In this document: positions 26,842-35,289 of the stretch, piece after piece
Layout of the letters: every line of letters begins with the position of its first letter
Position numbering within the stretch: the first letter of the stretch is position 1
From: Candidatus Borkfalkia stercoripullorum
GTDB taxonomy: Bacteria; Bacillota; Clostridia; Christensenellales; Borkfalkiaceae
Length of the DNA stretch: 58,055 bases
Assembly (NCBI GenBank): GCA_019119395.1
Contig: DWXC01000026.1
Coordinates: forward strand, 1 to 58,055
Direction of reading: 5' to 3'
Program-made: the position numbers and the translations under genes
Notes under the pieces: model-generated
What the model was told of the DNA's origin: nothing
What the model saw: the letters and a program-made list of their open reading frames with translations, nothing else
Database searches by the model: none

Positions 26842-27656
26842 ACAAGTTGATCTGCGGGGCGTACGCCGTGCTTTTGACCCCGTTTGCGGGCGGCAAGCCC
26901 GATCTTTCGGCTTATGCCGATCAGATCGCCCGCCTGAACCGCACGGGGATAAAGGGGTATACCGTCAACGGCAGTACGGGCGAATTCGTGTGCATGAGCC
27001 TGAACGAACAGATGTCCCTGACGGATACGGCGGCGGAACGCGCGGCGGCGGGGAAAGGACTCGTGGTCAGCGCCTGTACCGCCTGTGCGGCGGATACCCT
27101 GCGCCTGGCGCGCCACGCGCATTCCGCGGGAGCAAAGGCGGTGCTCGTATGCCCGCCCTATTATTTCACGCACACGCAGGAACAGATACGCGATTATTTC
27201 CTTACGGTCGCGGAGTGCTCGCCCGTGCCCGTTCTGCTCTACAACATCCCGTTTTTCACGCAGGAGATCGCCGTGGATACGGTGCTTTCCCTCATCGGGC
27301 ACGAAAACATCGCAGGGATCAAGGACAGCAGCGCGAACATGAAGCGCCTCATGCACTTCGTTTACGCGGCGAAGGGGAAAAATTTTTCCGTCCTTACGGG
27401 TACGGACGATATCCTGTTCCCCGCTCTGGCGGCCGGCTGCGACGGCAGCATGACCGCGTTTGCGTCCGTTTTTCCCGATGACGTATGCGCGATTTACGAT
27501 TTTATGGACTTAAAACAAGAAGAAAAGGCGCGCGCCGTGCAGGAAAGGCTTTTGCCGCTTCTGCGCAAGGCGGACGCGCTTCCTTTCCCGAAAGGATATA
27601 AACTGGCGATGCAGGAGGCGTCGGGGATCGCCTTCGGCGACAAGGAGGACGAATGA
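26838..27656 (+). CDS. DapA/NanA-family class I aldolase or lyase
   Basis: A 272-residue (beta/alpha)8 protein of the dihydrodipicolinate synthase/N-acetylneuraminate lyase family. Motifs: the pyruvate-binding NGSTGEF (about 42-48), the catalytic Tyr in LLYNIPFF (about 135), and the Schiff-base Lys in GIKDSS (about 161). The family includes 2-keto-3-deoxy sugar acid aldolases, and placement next to an enolase-superfamily dehydratase and a sugar dehydrogenase favours such a role over lysine synthesis. Cytosolic. Overlaps both neighbours by 4 bp. Confidence 0.8.
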   Translation: MNKLICGAYAVLLTPFAGGKPDLSAYADQIARLNRTGIKGYTVNGSTGEFVCMSLNEQMSLTDTAAERAAAGKGLVVSACTACAADTLRLARHAHSAGAKAVLVCPPYYFTHTQEQIRDYFLTVAECSPVPVLLYNIPFFTQEIAVDTVLSLIGHENIAGIKDSSANMKRLMHFVYAAKGKNFSVLTGTDDILFPALAAGCDGSMTAFASVFPDDVCAIYDFMDLKQEEKARAVQERLLPLLRKADALPFPKGYKLAMQEASGIAFGDKEDE

Positions 27657-28699
27657 AAGCCGCCGTCTGGACAGGAAAAGACAAAATAGAGGTGCGCGAA
27701 CTTCCGATCCCCGAGATCGGCGTGGAGGAAGCGCTGATCAGGGTCTGCGCGGCAGGGGTCTGCGCGACCGACTACCATATCATTTCGGGGCAGCTTGCCA
27801 TCGGCAGGCCGCCCAACGTACAGGGCCACGAGATCTGCGGCAGGATCGAAAAGATCAATTCTTCCCGCAAAGATCTCTCCGTCGGGCAGAGGTGCGTGAT
27901 CGCCACGTCGATCGGCTGCGGAAAGTGCGCCTATTGCCGCGAGGGCAAGCAATATCTTTGCAAAGACAGTTCGGAGATCGGGTTTTATCCTCACAACGGA
28001 GGGTATGCCGAGTACGTGAAGGTGCCCGTCTCCTGTATCGTGCCTATCCCCGACGAAGTGAGCGACCTTGCGGGCAGCATCCTCGAAAGCGTCGTCTGCC
28101 CTGCGGAATCTCTGATGCGCGTCGGCATTCCGTTCGGCTCGACCGTGCTCGTCACGGGCGCGGGGGCGGCGGCGCTCGGGTACATCGCCGTGGCGAAAGC
28201 GCTCGGCGCGGGGAAGATCATATCCCTCGTTCGGCGCGAGGAGAAGGCGCGGCTCGTTTTGCGTTTCGGCGCGGACGAAGCGGTGGATTCGTCGAAAGTC
28301 GGAAACGTCGAAGAAGAGATCTTGTCCCGCACGGGCGGCGAAGGGGCTGACGTCGTGATCGAAACGACGGGCGCGCCCGCGATCATTTCCGCCTGCCCGT
28401 TTTATTGCAAAAAGGGAGGGCGCATCGTGCAGTACGGCATCCCTGCCGACGGAGATACCGTCACCGTGCCCGTCAAAAGGCTGGTCACGGGCGAGATCGC
28501 AGTATACGGGACGGTGGGCAACACGAAGGCGTGGTATCCGCTCATCGAAATGATAAAAAGCGGCAGGCTGAACGTGGAGAAGATGGTCACGCATACCTTC
28601 CGCATCGAAGAGATCGACCGGGCGTTCGATCTGTACAGGAATCATGACAAATCGCTCATCAAGGCGGTAATTTTATTTGACGGAGAACAAGGAAAATGA
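27653..28699 (+). CDS. Zinc-dependent medium-chain alcohol/polyol dehydrogenase
   Basis: A 348-residue NAD(P)-dependent oxidoreductase. Catalytic Zn site: Cys in GVCATDYH and the GHEICG block; structural Zn site: four Cys in CGKCAYCREGKQYLC (about 91-105). The Rossmann motif is VTGAGAAALGYIA, followed by VRREEKARL, with Arg after the strand, which may allow NADP. It resembles sorbitol/threonine dehydrogenase-like proteins of sugar operons. Likely oxidises a sugar or polyol derived from the glycan, or a sugar acid. ATGA overlap with both neighbours. Confidence 0.88.
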   Translation: MKAAVWTGKDKIEVRELPIPEIGVEEALIRVCAAGVCATDYHIISGQLAIGRPPNVQGHEICGRIEKINSSRKDLSVGQRCVIATSIGCGKCAYCREGKQYLCKDSSEIGFYPHNGGYAEYVKVPVSCIVPIPDEVSDLAGSILESVVCPAESLMRVGIPFGSTVLVTGAGAAALGYIAVAKALGAGKIISLVRREEKARLVLRFGADEAVDSSKVGNVEEEILSRTGGEGADVVIETTGAPAIISACPFYCKKGGRIVQYGIPADGDTVTVPVKRLVTGEIAVYGTVGNTKAWYPLIEMIKSGRLNVEKMVTHTFRIEEIDRAFDLYRNHDKSLIKAVILFDGEQGK

Positions 28700-29820
28700 A
28701 GATAACGGACATCGAGGCGATCGTCGTCAGGCAGGATAAAGTGAAGATGATCGGAGACGGCAGTCAGGATACGGTCGTCGTATTGGTACATACAGACGAG
28801 GGCATCACGGGCATCGGAGAGGTGGACAGCGCGCCCGAGGTGGTCAAGGCGATCATCGAAGCGCCCGCGTCGCACATGCAATGCAGGGGGCTGAAAGATA
28901 TCCTCGTAGGGGAAGACCCGCTCAACGTGGAATATCTCTGGCACAAAATGTACTACTATAGTTATTACTATACCCGCAGGAGCGTCGGCATCCACGCGAT
29001 GAGCGGGATAGACATCGCCCTTTGGGACATTGCGGGCAAAAAACTCGGCGTGCCCGTTTCGAGGCTGATCGGCGGGCGCTTCCGCGAAACCATTCCCGCC
29101 TATTGCAGCGTGCTGATGCCCGAAACGGAAGGCGAGATCGAGCGGCTCGTCGAACATCACAAAAAGGAATGCAACTATAAGGGGTTCAAATTCGGCTGGG
29201 GCGCGCTCGGCAAGAGCGAAAAGCGCGACGTGGAACTGGTGCGCGCGTGCAGGAAAGCAGTCGGCCCGGACGCGAAACTGATGATCGACATCGGCATGGC
29301 GTGGACGGATTACAAGAGCGCGCTGCGTATCGCAAAACAGTACGAAAAGGAAGACCTTTACTGGCTGGAAGAGCCGTTTGCACCCGACCGTACCGAAGAT
29401 TTCAAAAAACTTTCCGATTCGATGAGCATCAGCCTCGCGTCGGGCGAGGAGTTCGGCACGGTATACGAATTCCGCGACATGATCGAACGCGGCGGCGTCG
29501 ACATCGTGCAGCCGGACATGAGCCGTTGCGGCGGCATCACCGTGGCGAAAAAGATCGCCGACCTTGCGCAGATGCACGGCAAAAAACTCATCCCGCACGC
29601 CTTCAAAACGGGCATCCTCATGGCGGCGACGCTGCAGCTGATCGCGGCGATCCCGAATGCGGACATGCTGGAATACTGCGCGCAGGAAACGGTTTTAAGC
29701 AAGAGCCTCGTGCGGCATCATTTCAGGCTGGATAAAGACGGAAACGTCGCGATCCCCGACCTTCCGGGCCTCGGGATCGAACTGAACACGGAAACTTTGG
29801 AAAGATACAGGAGGGGTTAA
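28696..29820 (+). CDS. Enolase-superfamily (mandelate racemase group) sugar-acid dehydratase candidate
   Basis: A 374-residue protein with the capping domain (about 1-125) and modified TIM barrel. KFGWG carries the general base Lys region (about 160); metal ligands are Asp in LMIDIGMAW (about 199), Glu in YWLEEPFAPD (about 226) and Glu in LASGEEFGT (about 252); IVQPDMSRCGG holds the Asp and LIPHAFKTG the His of the His-Asp dyad. Members with this dyad act as dehydratases or epimerases of aldonic acids. The specific substrate is not readable, though a nearby GH78 gene makes L-rhamnonate one candidate. ATGA overlap with the dehydrogenase gene. Confidence 0.85.
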   Translation: MKITDIEAIVVRQDKVKMIGDGSQDTVVVLVHTDEGITGIGEVDSAPEVVKAIIEAPASHMQCRGLKDILVGEDPLNVEYLWHKMYYYSYYYTRRSVGIHAMSGIDIALWDIAGKKLGVPVSRLIGGRFRETIPAYCSVLMPETEGEIERLVEHHKKECNYKGFKFGWGALGKSEKRDVELVRACRKAVGPDAKLMIDIGMAWTDYKSALRIAKQYEKEDLYWLEEPFAPDRTEDFKKLSDSMSISLASGEEFGTVYEFRDMIERGGVDIVQPDMSRCGGITVAKKIADLAQMHGKKLIPHAFKTGILMAATLQLIAAIPNADMLEYCAQETVLSKSLVRHHFRLDKDGNVAIPDLPGLGIELNTETLERYRRG

Positions 29821-29821
29821 A

Positions 29822-30526
29822 ATGAACGTGCTTGCGGTCGGGTGTCATCCCGACGATCTGGAAATGAACTGCGGCGGCACGCTGGCAAAGTGCGCCGCGC
29901 GCGGCGACAAGGTGACGATGGTCACGCTCGCCAGCGGGAACGTCGGGCATAAACTGTATACCAAAGAGGAGATCGCCGCCATCCGCCTGGAAGAGGCGCG
30001 CGCGTCCGCAAAGGTCATCGGCGCGGATTATATTTGTCTTGGGCTCGACGACATGTTTGTCCGCCGCGATTATGACAAGGGGGTGCGCATGGTGTCCGAC
30101 GTGATCAGGAAGGTAAAGCCCGACTTTATCATCACGCACGGGAAGGACGAATACATGGTCGACCACAGCATAACAAGCACGATCGTGTTCGACGCGACCA
30201 TGGCGGCGACGGTGAAACTGTTCCCGTCCGATTATCCCGAATACGACAAATTCACGCCGATCTATTATATGGAAAATACGATGCTCGTCAATTCCTTCCC
30301 CGATGAATTTGTGGACATCGGCGATACGATCGACACCAAACTCGAAATGTTCGCCTGTCACAAGAGCCAGATCGAATGGCTGAAAGTGCACGACGATTAC
30401 GACATCCTCGCCGCGGTGAAGAACTTCGCGAGAACGCGCGGGTATCAATGCGACACGAAATATGTGGAGGGCTTCTGCCTCTGCAAGCAAGCGCACCACC
30501 TGCCGCTCAAAAGGTATCTGCCTTAA
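29822..30526 (+). CDS. PIG-L/LmbE-family deacetylase
   Basis: A 234-residue zinc-dependent deacetylase-like protein. VGCHPDDLEMNCGGTL at residues 6-21 gives the HPDD metal motif, and HGKDEYMVDHS near residue 105 gives the second metal His-Asp-His set. Family members remove N-acetyl groups from GlcNAc-containing substrates. It is cytosolic, one base after the dehydratase gene, and the last gene before a separate promoter. It suggests that the imported glycan carries N-acetylated sugar, or that it acts on another acylated product. Confidence 0.85.
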   Translation: MNVLAVGCHPDDLEMNCGGTLAKCAARGDKVTMVTLASGNVGHKLYTKEEIAAIRLEEARASAKVIGADYICLGLDDMFVRRDYDKGVRMVSDVIRKVKPDFIITHGKDEYMVDHSITSTIVFDATMAATVKLFPSDYPEYDKFTPIYYMENTMLVNSFPDEFVDIGDTIDTKLEMFACHKSQIEWLKVHDDYDILAAVKNFARTRGYQCDTKYVEGFCLCKQAHHLPLKRYLP

Positions 30527-30557
30527 AATTTTTGCGCGAAATTTTTTCGGCGGGGGA

Positions 30558-30586
30558 TTGAAATCGCGCGAACAATGTGTTAATAT
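30558..30586 (+). promoter_or_regulatory. Internal promoter before the rhamnosidase gene
   Basis: TTGAAA (30558-30563), 17-bp spacer, TAATAT (30581-30586). CGAAA and TTTCG arms at 30593-30608 make a small inverted repeat at the expected start. Confidence 0.6.
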
Positions 30587-30620
30587 AGATATCGAAAATT
30601 CAATTTCGGAGCGGTTTTTT

Positions 30621-32819
30621 ATGAACGCATCTCCTTTGGAAAAGAGCGCCTGGATCTCATCGGGCGCGCACATCGTCAACTTCGGGAACGATTATCCGAA
30701 AAACGCCTTCATGTTCCGCAGAAAACTGCGCCTCCGCGACGGCGGCGGGCGGTTTCTCGTATATCTCGCGGGGCTCGGCTTCCATGAATTGTACGTAAAC
30801 GGCGAAAGGGTCGGCGATTCTTATCTCGAGCCCGCCTTTTCCGCATACGACAAGACGGTCTATTACAACGTTTACGACGTGAGCGGGCTTGTCCGCGCGG
30901 GCGAAAACGTGTTCGGCGTACTGCTCGGCAACGGCTGGTACAATCAGAACGCGCGCGACGTATGGAACTTCTATTCGGCCTCGTGGAGAGAAATGCCCAA
31001 ACTTGCCTTCTGCCTTTGCAGGGACGGAAAGCCGCTCCTTCGTTCGGACGGGCGCTGGAAGGCGAACGGCGACGGGCCGATCGTCTTTAACGACCTGCGG
31101 CAGGGCGAATATTACGACGCGCGCAAAGAAGGCGGTTTTTTTGCGGCGGATTACGACGATTCGCTTTGGGCTTCCGCGGAGATCTGCGCGCCGCCCGGCG
31201 GCAGGCTGAAAAAGCAGGAAATGCCCGCCGTAAAGATCGTCGAAGAACGCCGCCCCCGTTCCGTCGTGCGGCAAGGCGGCAAATTTCTCGTCGATTTCGG
31301 CGCGAACCTTGCGGGCTGCGTGCGCATCTGCATGCGCGGGGCGCGCGGGCAGGAACTGGTCATCCGTTACGGCGAAACTCTGGACGGGGACGGGATTCTG
31401 GATACCGAAAAGACTTCCCGCTATCTTGAATCGGGCGCGTCGCAGACAGACCGCTATATCTTCAAGGGGGAAGGCACGGAGATTTGGCACGCGCGCTTTG
31501 TCTATCACGGCTTCCGCTACGCGGAGATCTCGGGCGCGGACAGCCTTCCCGAAGGCGGCGTGACGGCGCTTTTCATGCGCACGGGGTTTGAACGGATCGG
31601 CCGCTTTTCCTGCAGCGATCCGCTGTTTGAAAAGATCTTTTGCGCGGGCGTCCGCTCTTTCGAGTGCAATTATCATTCCATTCCCACCGACTGCCCGCAC
31701 AGGGAAAAGAACGGCTGGACGGGCGACGCGCAGCTCTCCTGCGAACAGTCGGTCAAAAACTTCGATATGCTTTCCAGCTACAAAAAGTGGCTGGGGGATC
31801 TGACCGATGCGCAGAGGCTCACGGGGCAGCTTCCCGGCATCGCGCCCACATCGGGCTGGGGCTACAATTGGGGCAGCGGGCCCGCGTGGGACGTCGCCCT
31901 GTTCGAACTTCCGCACCAATGCTATCTGCATTACGGGGATACGGATATCGTAAAACAGACGTATCCCGCGGCGAAAAAGTACGAGCGCTACATGCGTTCG
32001 CGCATGCGCGGCGGGCTGGCAATGTACGGTTTGGGGGACTGGTGCGGCCCGACGCGTGCGGAGGGGTTCGTCCTGTGCGACAACCGCCTTTCCGATTCCG
32101 TTTATTGCTGTTACATGACGCGAATCCTTGCCGAAATGGCGGAGGTGTGCGGCGACGCGCGCGCCGCGCGCGTATACGAGGGCAGGGCGGAAAAGATACG
32201 CTCCGCGATACGCAAAGCGTATCTTTGCGACGAAACTTCGCTCAAAAGCATGACGGCGCTTTCCATGTTTCTGCATTACGGCATCGTAAACGACGGCGAA
32301 GAGCGCGCGCGGTATGCCGCGATGCTGGACGCGTGCGTCCGCGAAAACGGCTACGGGATGCTGGTCGGCATACTCGGCGCGAAGTGCGTGCTCAACGCCC
32401 TCGCGGAAAACGGCTATGCCGAGACCGCCGTGAAGATGCTTGAAAACACGGAGTACCCTTCGTACGGGCATTGGATCGAAAACGGCGCGACGACCTTCCA
32501 TGAGGATTGGGAAAGTTCTTTTTCCCTCGATCATCACATGTTCAGCGACGTAGTCGCGTGGATGTACAAATATATTGCGGGATTGAAGCCGCTCTCGCCG
32601 GGGTTTTGCGAATTTTCCGTCGCGCCGCTGTGCACGGAATACGTGCGGGAAGCGGAAACGGAATATGTTTGCCCGTACGGCAAAATTTTCGTCTCTTACC
32701 GCAGAGCGGAAAAATTCGTCATCCGCGTCCGCGTGCCGCAGGGCACGGTGTGCCGCCTGAAAATGCCGTCGGGCAAAGAGAAGCGGCTTTCCGAAGGGGA
32801 GTACGAATTTTCCGAATGA
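30621..32819 (+). CDS. Alpha-L-rhamnosidase, GH78
   Basis: A 732-residue cytosolic GH78 enzyme cleaving terminal alpha-L-rhamnose. N-terminal beta domains (LAGLGFHELYVNGERVGDSYLEPAFSAYDKTVYY at about 45-80 is a GH78 hallmark), an NPV-type sandwich with RVYHGFRYAEISG-like strand, then the (alpha/alpha)6 barrel with the signature DCPHREKNGWTGDAQ (about 360-374). Late ENGATTFHEDWES (about 618) and HHMFSDVVAWMYKYIAGL also fit the family. GCGGAG lies upstream. It has its own promoter and a terminator after it, so it may be expressed separately from the long operon. Confidence 0.92.
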   Translation: MNASPLEKSAWISSGAHIVNFGNDYPKNAFMFRRKLRLRDGGGRFLVYLAGLGFHELYVNGERVGDSYLEPAFSAYDKTVYYNVYDVSGLVRAGENVFGVLLGNGWYNQNARDVWNFYSASWREMPKLAFCLCRDGKPLLRSDGRWKANGDGPIVFNDLRQGEYYDARKEGGFFAADYDDSLWASAEICAPPGGRLKKQEMPAVKIVEERRPRSVVRQGGKFLVDFGANLAGCVRICMRGARGQELVIRYGETLDGDGILDTEKTSRYLESGASQTDRYIFKGEGTEIWHARFVYHGFRYAEISGADSLPEGGVTALFMRTGFERIGRFSCSDPLFEKIFCAGVRSFECNYHSIPTDCPHREKNGWTGDAQLSCEQSVKNFDMLSSYKKWLGDLTDAQRLTGQLPGIAPTSGWGYNWGSGPAWDVALFELPHQCYLHYGDTDIVKQTYPAAKKYERYMRSRMRGGLAMYGLGDWCGPTRAEGFVLCDNRLSDSVYCCYMTRILAEMAEVCGDARAARVYEGRAEKIRSAIRKAYLCDETSLKSMTALSMFLHYGIVNDGEERARYAAMLDACVRENGYGMLVGILGAKCVLNALAENGYAETAVKMLENTEYPSYGHWIENGATTFHEDWESSFSLDHHMFSDVVAWMYKYIAGLKPLSPGFCEFSVAPLCTEYVREAETEYVCPYGKIFVSYRRAEKFVIRVRVPQGTVCRLKMPSGKEKRLSEGEYEFSE

Positions 32820-32872
32820 GCTGCGGGCGCACCGCCCGCAATATAAATAATCTAAAAAATCCAAAACGATCG

Positions 32873-32910
32873 GGCGCGGAGCGCGGGTTTTCCCCGCGCT
32901 CCGCGCCTTT
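32873..32910 (+). terminator. Terminator after the GH78 gene
   Basis: A 15-bp GC stem (32873-32887 with 32893-32907) followed by only TTTGC. A second hairpin GCGGGCG-CAC-CGCCCGC sits at about 32823-32839. Between this point and the glnN promoter nothing coding is seen. Confidence 0.65.
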
Positions 32911-33021
32911 GCAATGCGCGCAGAGGCACGCGCACACGCGCGCAAATAAAGCGTTCCGTTCTTTTTGCAAAATTTATACAGGGCATAAAAATTCGTGATA
33001 ATTTGAATTTCGCTCCCGCAT

Positions 33022-33050
33022 TTGACAAATCGGGAGCCGTCGGCTATAAT
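33022..33050 (+). promoter_or_regulatory. glnN promoter
   Basis: TTGACA (33022-33027), 17-bp spacer, TATAAT (33045-33050): a consensus promoter; start expected near 33057. Confidence 0.9.
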
Positions 33051-33056
33051 CGTGGC

Positions 33057-33150
33057 ATAAATGATTCAGGCAGCAAAGGCGCTGCGGTGTGCTTTCGGAA
33101 AAGAGAGGACTCCGCGGCGTCTTTCAATTTTTTTTAAGGAGTTTTGTTTT
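33057..33150 (+). promoter_or_regulatory. glnN leader with competing hairpins
   Basis: A 94-nt leader. GCAGC-AAAGGC-GCTGC (33071-33086) forms one hairpin. CGCTGCGG (33080-33087) can instead pair with CCGCGGCG (33112-33119), which is followed by TCTTTCAATTTTTTTT. The two pairings exclude each other, the second resembling a terminator. The ribosome site TTAAGGAG follows the T-run. Confidence 0.4.
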
Positions 33151-35238
33151 ATGAGAGTCCCTGAAATTTTCGGAGCAAACGTATTCAACCTGCAGGTCAT
33201 GCAGGAAAAACTGCCCAAAGAGATCTATAAATCTCTGAAAAAGACCATCGACGAAGGGAGCGCCCTCGATTCGGGCGTGGCGAACGTGGTGGCGAACGCG
33301 ATGAAAGACTGGGCGGTGGAAAAGGGCGCGACCCATTACACGCACTGGTTTCAGCCGATGACCGGCATCACCGCCGAAAAGCACGACAGTTTCATCAGTC
33401 CCGTGCCCGGCGGCAAAGTCATCATGGATTTTTCGGGCAAGGAACTGGTCATGGGCGAGCCGGACGCATCCTCTTTCCCTTCGGGCGGGGTGCGCGCCAC
33501 TTTTGAGGCGCGCGGCTATACCGCGTGGGATCCGACCTCTTACGCTTTCGTAAAGGACGGCACTTTATACATACCCTGCGCTTTCTTTTCGTACAGCGGC
33601 GAGGTGCTCGATAAAAAGACGCCTCTTTTGAAGAGCATGCGCGCCCTTAACGATCAGGCGCTGCGCATTTTGCGGCTGTTCGGCAACACGTCCGCAAAGC
33701 GCGTCTATTCGACGGTCGGCGCGGAGCAGGAATATTTCCTCATCGACGAGGACGTGTATCAGAAGCGCAAAGACCTCAAATATACGGGCAGGACGCTTTT
33801 CGGCGCGAAACCGCCGAAAGGGCAGGAGTTGGAGGATCATTACTTCGGCGCCATCAAAACGCGCGTCTCCGCGTATATGAAAGACCTCGACGAGGAGCTT
33901 TGGAAACTCGGCATCCTCGCCAAAACGAAGCACAACGAAGTCGCGCCCGCGCAGCACGAGCTTGCGCCCATCTTTACCAATACGAATATCGCGGCGGATC
34001 AGAACCAGCTCGTCATGGAAACGATGAAGCGCGTCGCGCAAAAGCACCATATGCGCTGCCTTCTGCACGAAAAGCCGTTCGACGGCATCAACGGCTCGGG
34101 CAAGCACAACAACTGGTCGATGAGCACGGACACGGGCTTGAACCTGCTCGATCCCGGCACGACGCCCGCCGAAAACGGGCAGTTCATGCTCTTCTTTGCG
34201 GCGGTCATCGCGGCGGTGGACGAATACCAGGATCTTCTGCGCCTCTCGGTCGCGAGCGCGGGCAACGATCACAGGCTGGGCGCGAACGAAGCGCCGCCCG
34301 CCATCGTATCGATGTTTGTCGGCGAAGAGCTGGAAGAGGTCATCGAGGCCCTGGAACGCGGCGAAAAATATAAGGGCAAGGGCAAAAAGGTGATGAAACT
34401 GGGCGTGGATACGCTGCCCGAACTGCCCAAAGACACGACAGACCGCAACCGCACTTCTCCCTTCGCGTTTACGGGCAACAAGTTCGAGTTCCGCATGGTC
34501 GGTTCAAGTTTTTCCCTTTCCGGGCCGAACATCGTCATCAACACGGCGGTTGCCGATATTTTGCGCGAATTTGCCGACAAACTCGAAAAAGCGTCCGATT
34601 TCAATGCGGCGCTGCACGAATTGGTGGTGGAAACGATCAAAAAGCACCGCCGCATCATCTTCAACGGCAACAACTATTCGGACGAATGGAAAGAAGAGGC
34701 CGCAAAACGCGGGCTTTCCGACCTGAAAAATTCTGCGGAGGCGCTGCCGCACTTTGCGGACGAAAAGAACATCGCCCTGCATGAGCGCATGAATGTGTTT
34801 ACCCGCCGGGAAGTCGTCACCCGCACCGAGATCATGCTTGAAAATTACAGCAAGACCATCGTCATCGAAGCGCTCACCATGTCGGAAATGGCAAAGAGGG
34901 ATATCTATCCCGCGGTCGGCGCGTACATCAGAAGCCTCTGCGCGACGCTCGAAGCGGAAAAGGCGGCGGGCGTGGACGCGGGCGCCGCTGCGGAGAAAGA
35001 ACTCATTTCGACCCTTTCCGCAGACAATGCGAGCCTTTATTATAAAGTCAAGGAGCTTGACGAACTGCTGATCGCGGAAAAGAGCATTCCCGACGCGGCC
35101 GCGCAGGCGAAATTCGTTGCGGATAAGATCATCCCCGTCATGCACGAAGTGCGCGCTTTTGCCGATGAAATGGAGACGAAAGTTTCGGCAAAGGATTGGC
35201 CTTTCCCGACCTACGGCGAGATCCTGTTCAGCGTGTAA
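33151..35238 (+). CDS. glnN: Glutamine synthetase, type III
   Basis: ATP-dependent synthesis of glutamine from glutamate and ammonium. At 695 residues it has the length of GSIII. Residues 1-90 include the GSIII-specific [12 protein letters not shown] and a [12 protein letters not shown] strand near 65; AEQEYFLID near 190 gives metal-binding Glu; [16 protein letters not shown] near 255 and [10 protein letters not shown] near 315 form the ATP and glutamate sites; [16 protein letters not shown] near 435 is the C-terminal signature. Start at 33151 follows AAGGAG; the frame is open 30 codons further but there is no ribosome site there. The ammonium transporter gene follows 51 bp later with no terminator between. 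Confidence 0.95.
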   Translation: MRVPEIFGANVFNLQVMQEKLPKEIYKSLKKTIDEGSALDSGVANVVANAMKDWAVEKGATHYTHWFQPMTGITAEKHDSFISPVPGGKVIMDFSGKELVMGEPDASSFPSGGVRATFEARGYTAWDPTSYAFVKDGTLYIPCAFFSYSGEVLDKKTPLLKSMRALNDQALRILRLFGNTSAKRVYSTVGAEQEYFLIDEDVYQKRKDLKYTGRTLFGAKPPKGQELEDHYFGAIKTRVSAYMKDLDEELWKLGILAKTKHNEVAPAQHELAPIFTNTNIAADQNQLVMETMKRVAQKHHMRCLLHEKPFDGINGSGKHNNWSMSTDTGLNLLDPGTTPAENGQFMLFFAAVIAAVDEYQDLLRLSVASAGNDHRLGANEAPPAIVSMFVGEELEEVIEALERGEKYKGKGKKVMKLGVDTLPELPKDTTDRNRTSPFAFTGNKFEFRMVGSSFSLSGPNIVINTAVADILREFADKLEKASDFNAALHELVVETIKKHRRIIFNGNNYSDEWKEEAAKRGLSDLKNSAEALPHFADEKNIALHERMNVFTRREVVTRTEIMLENYSKTIVIEALTMSEMAKRDIYPAVGAYIRSLCATLEAEKAAGVDAGAAAEKELISTLSADNASLYYKVKELDELLIAEKSIPDAAAQAKFVADKIIPVMHEVRAFADEMETKVSAKDWPFPTYGEILFSV

Positions 35239-35289
35239 AGGTGATCGGAAATAGTAAGAGAACAAAAAGTTTTTGGAGGTATATAGGTA

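Noticed and set aside
33061-33150. Earlier ATG for glnN at 33061
   Set aside because: It falls at the expected transcription start, lacks a ribosome site, and the added residues are not part of the GSIII N-terminus.
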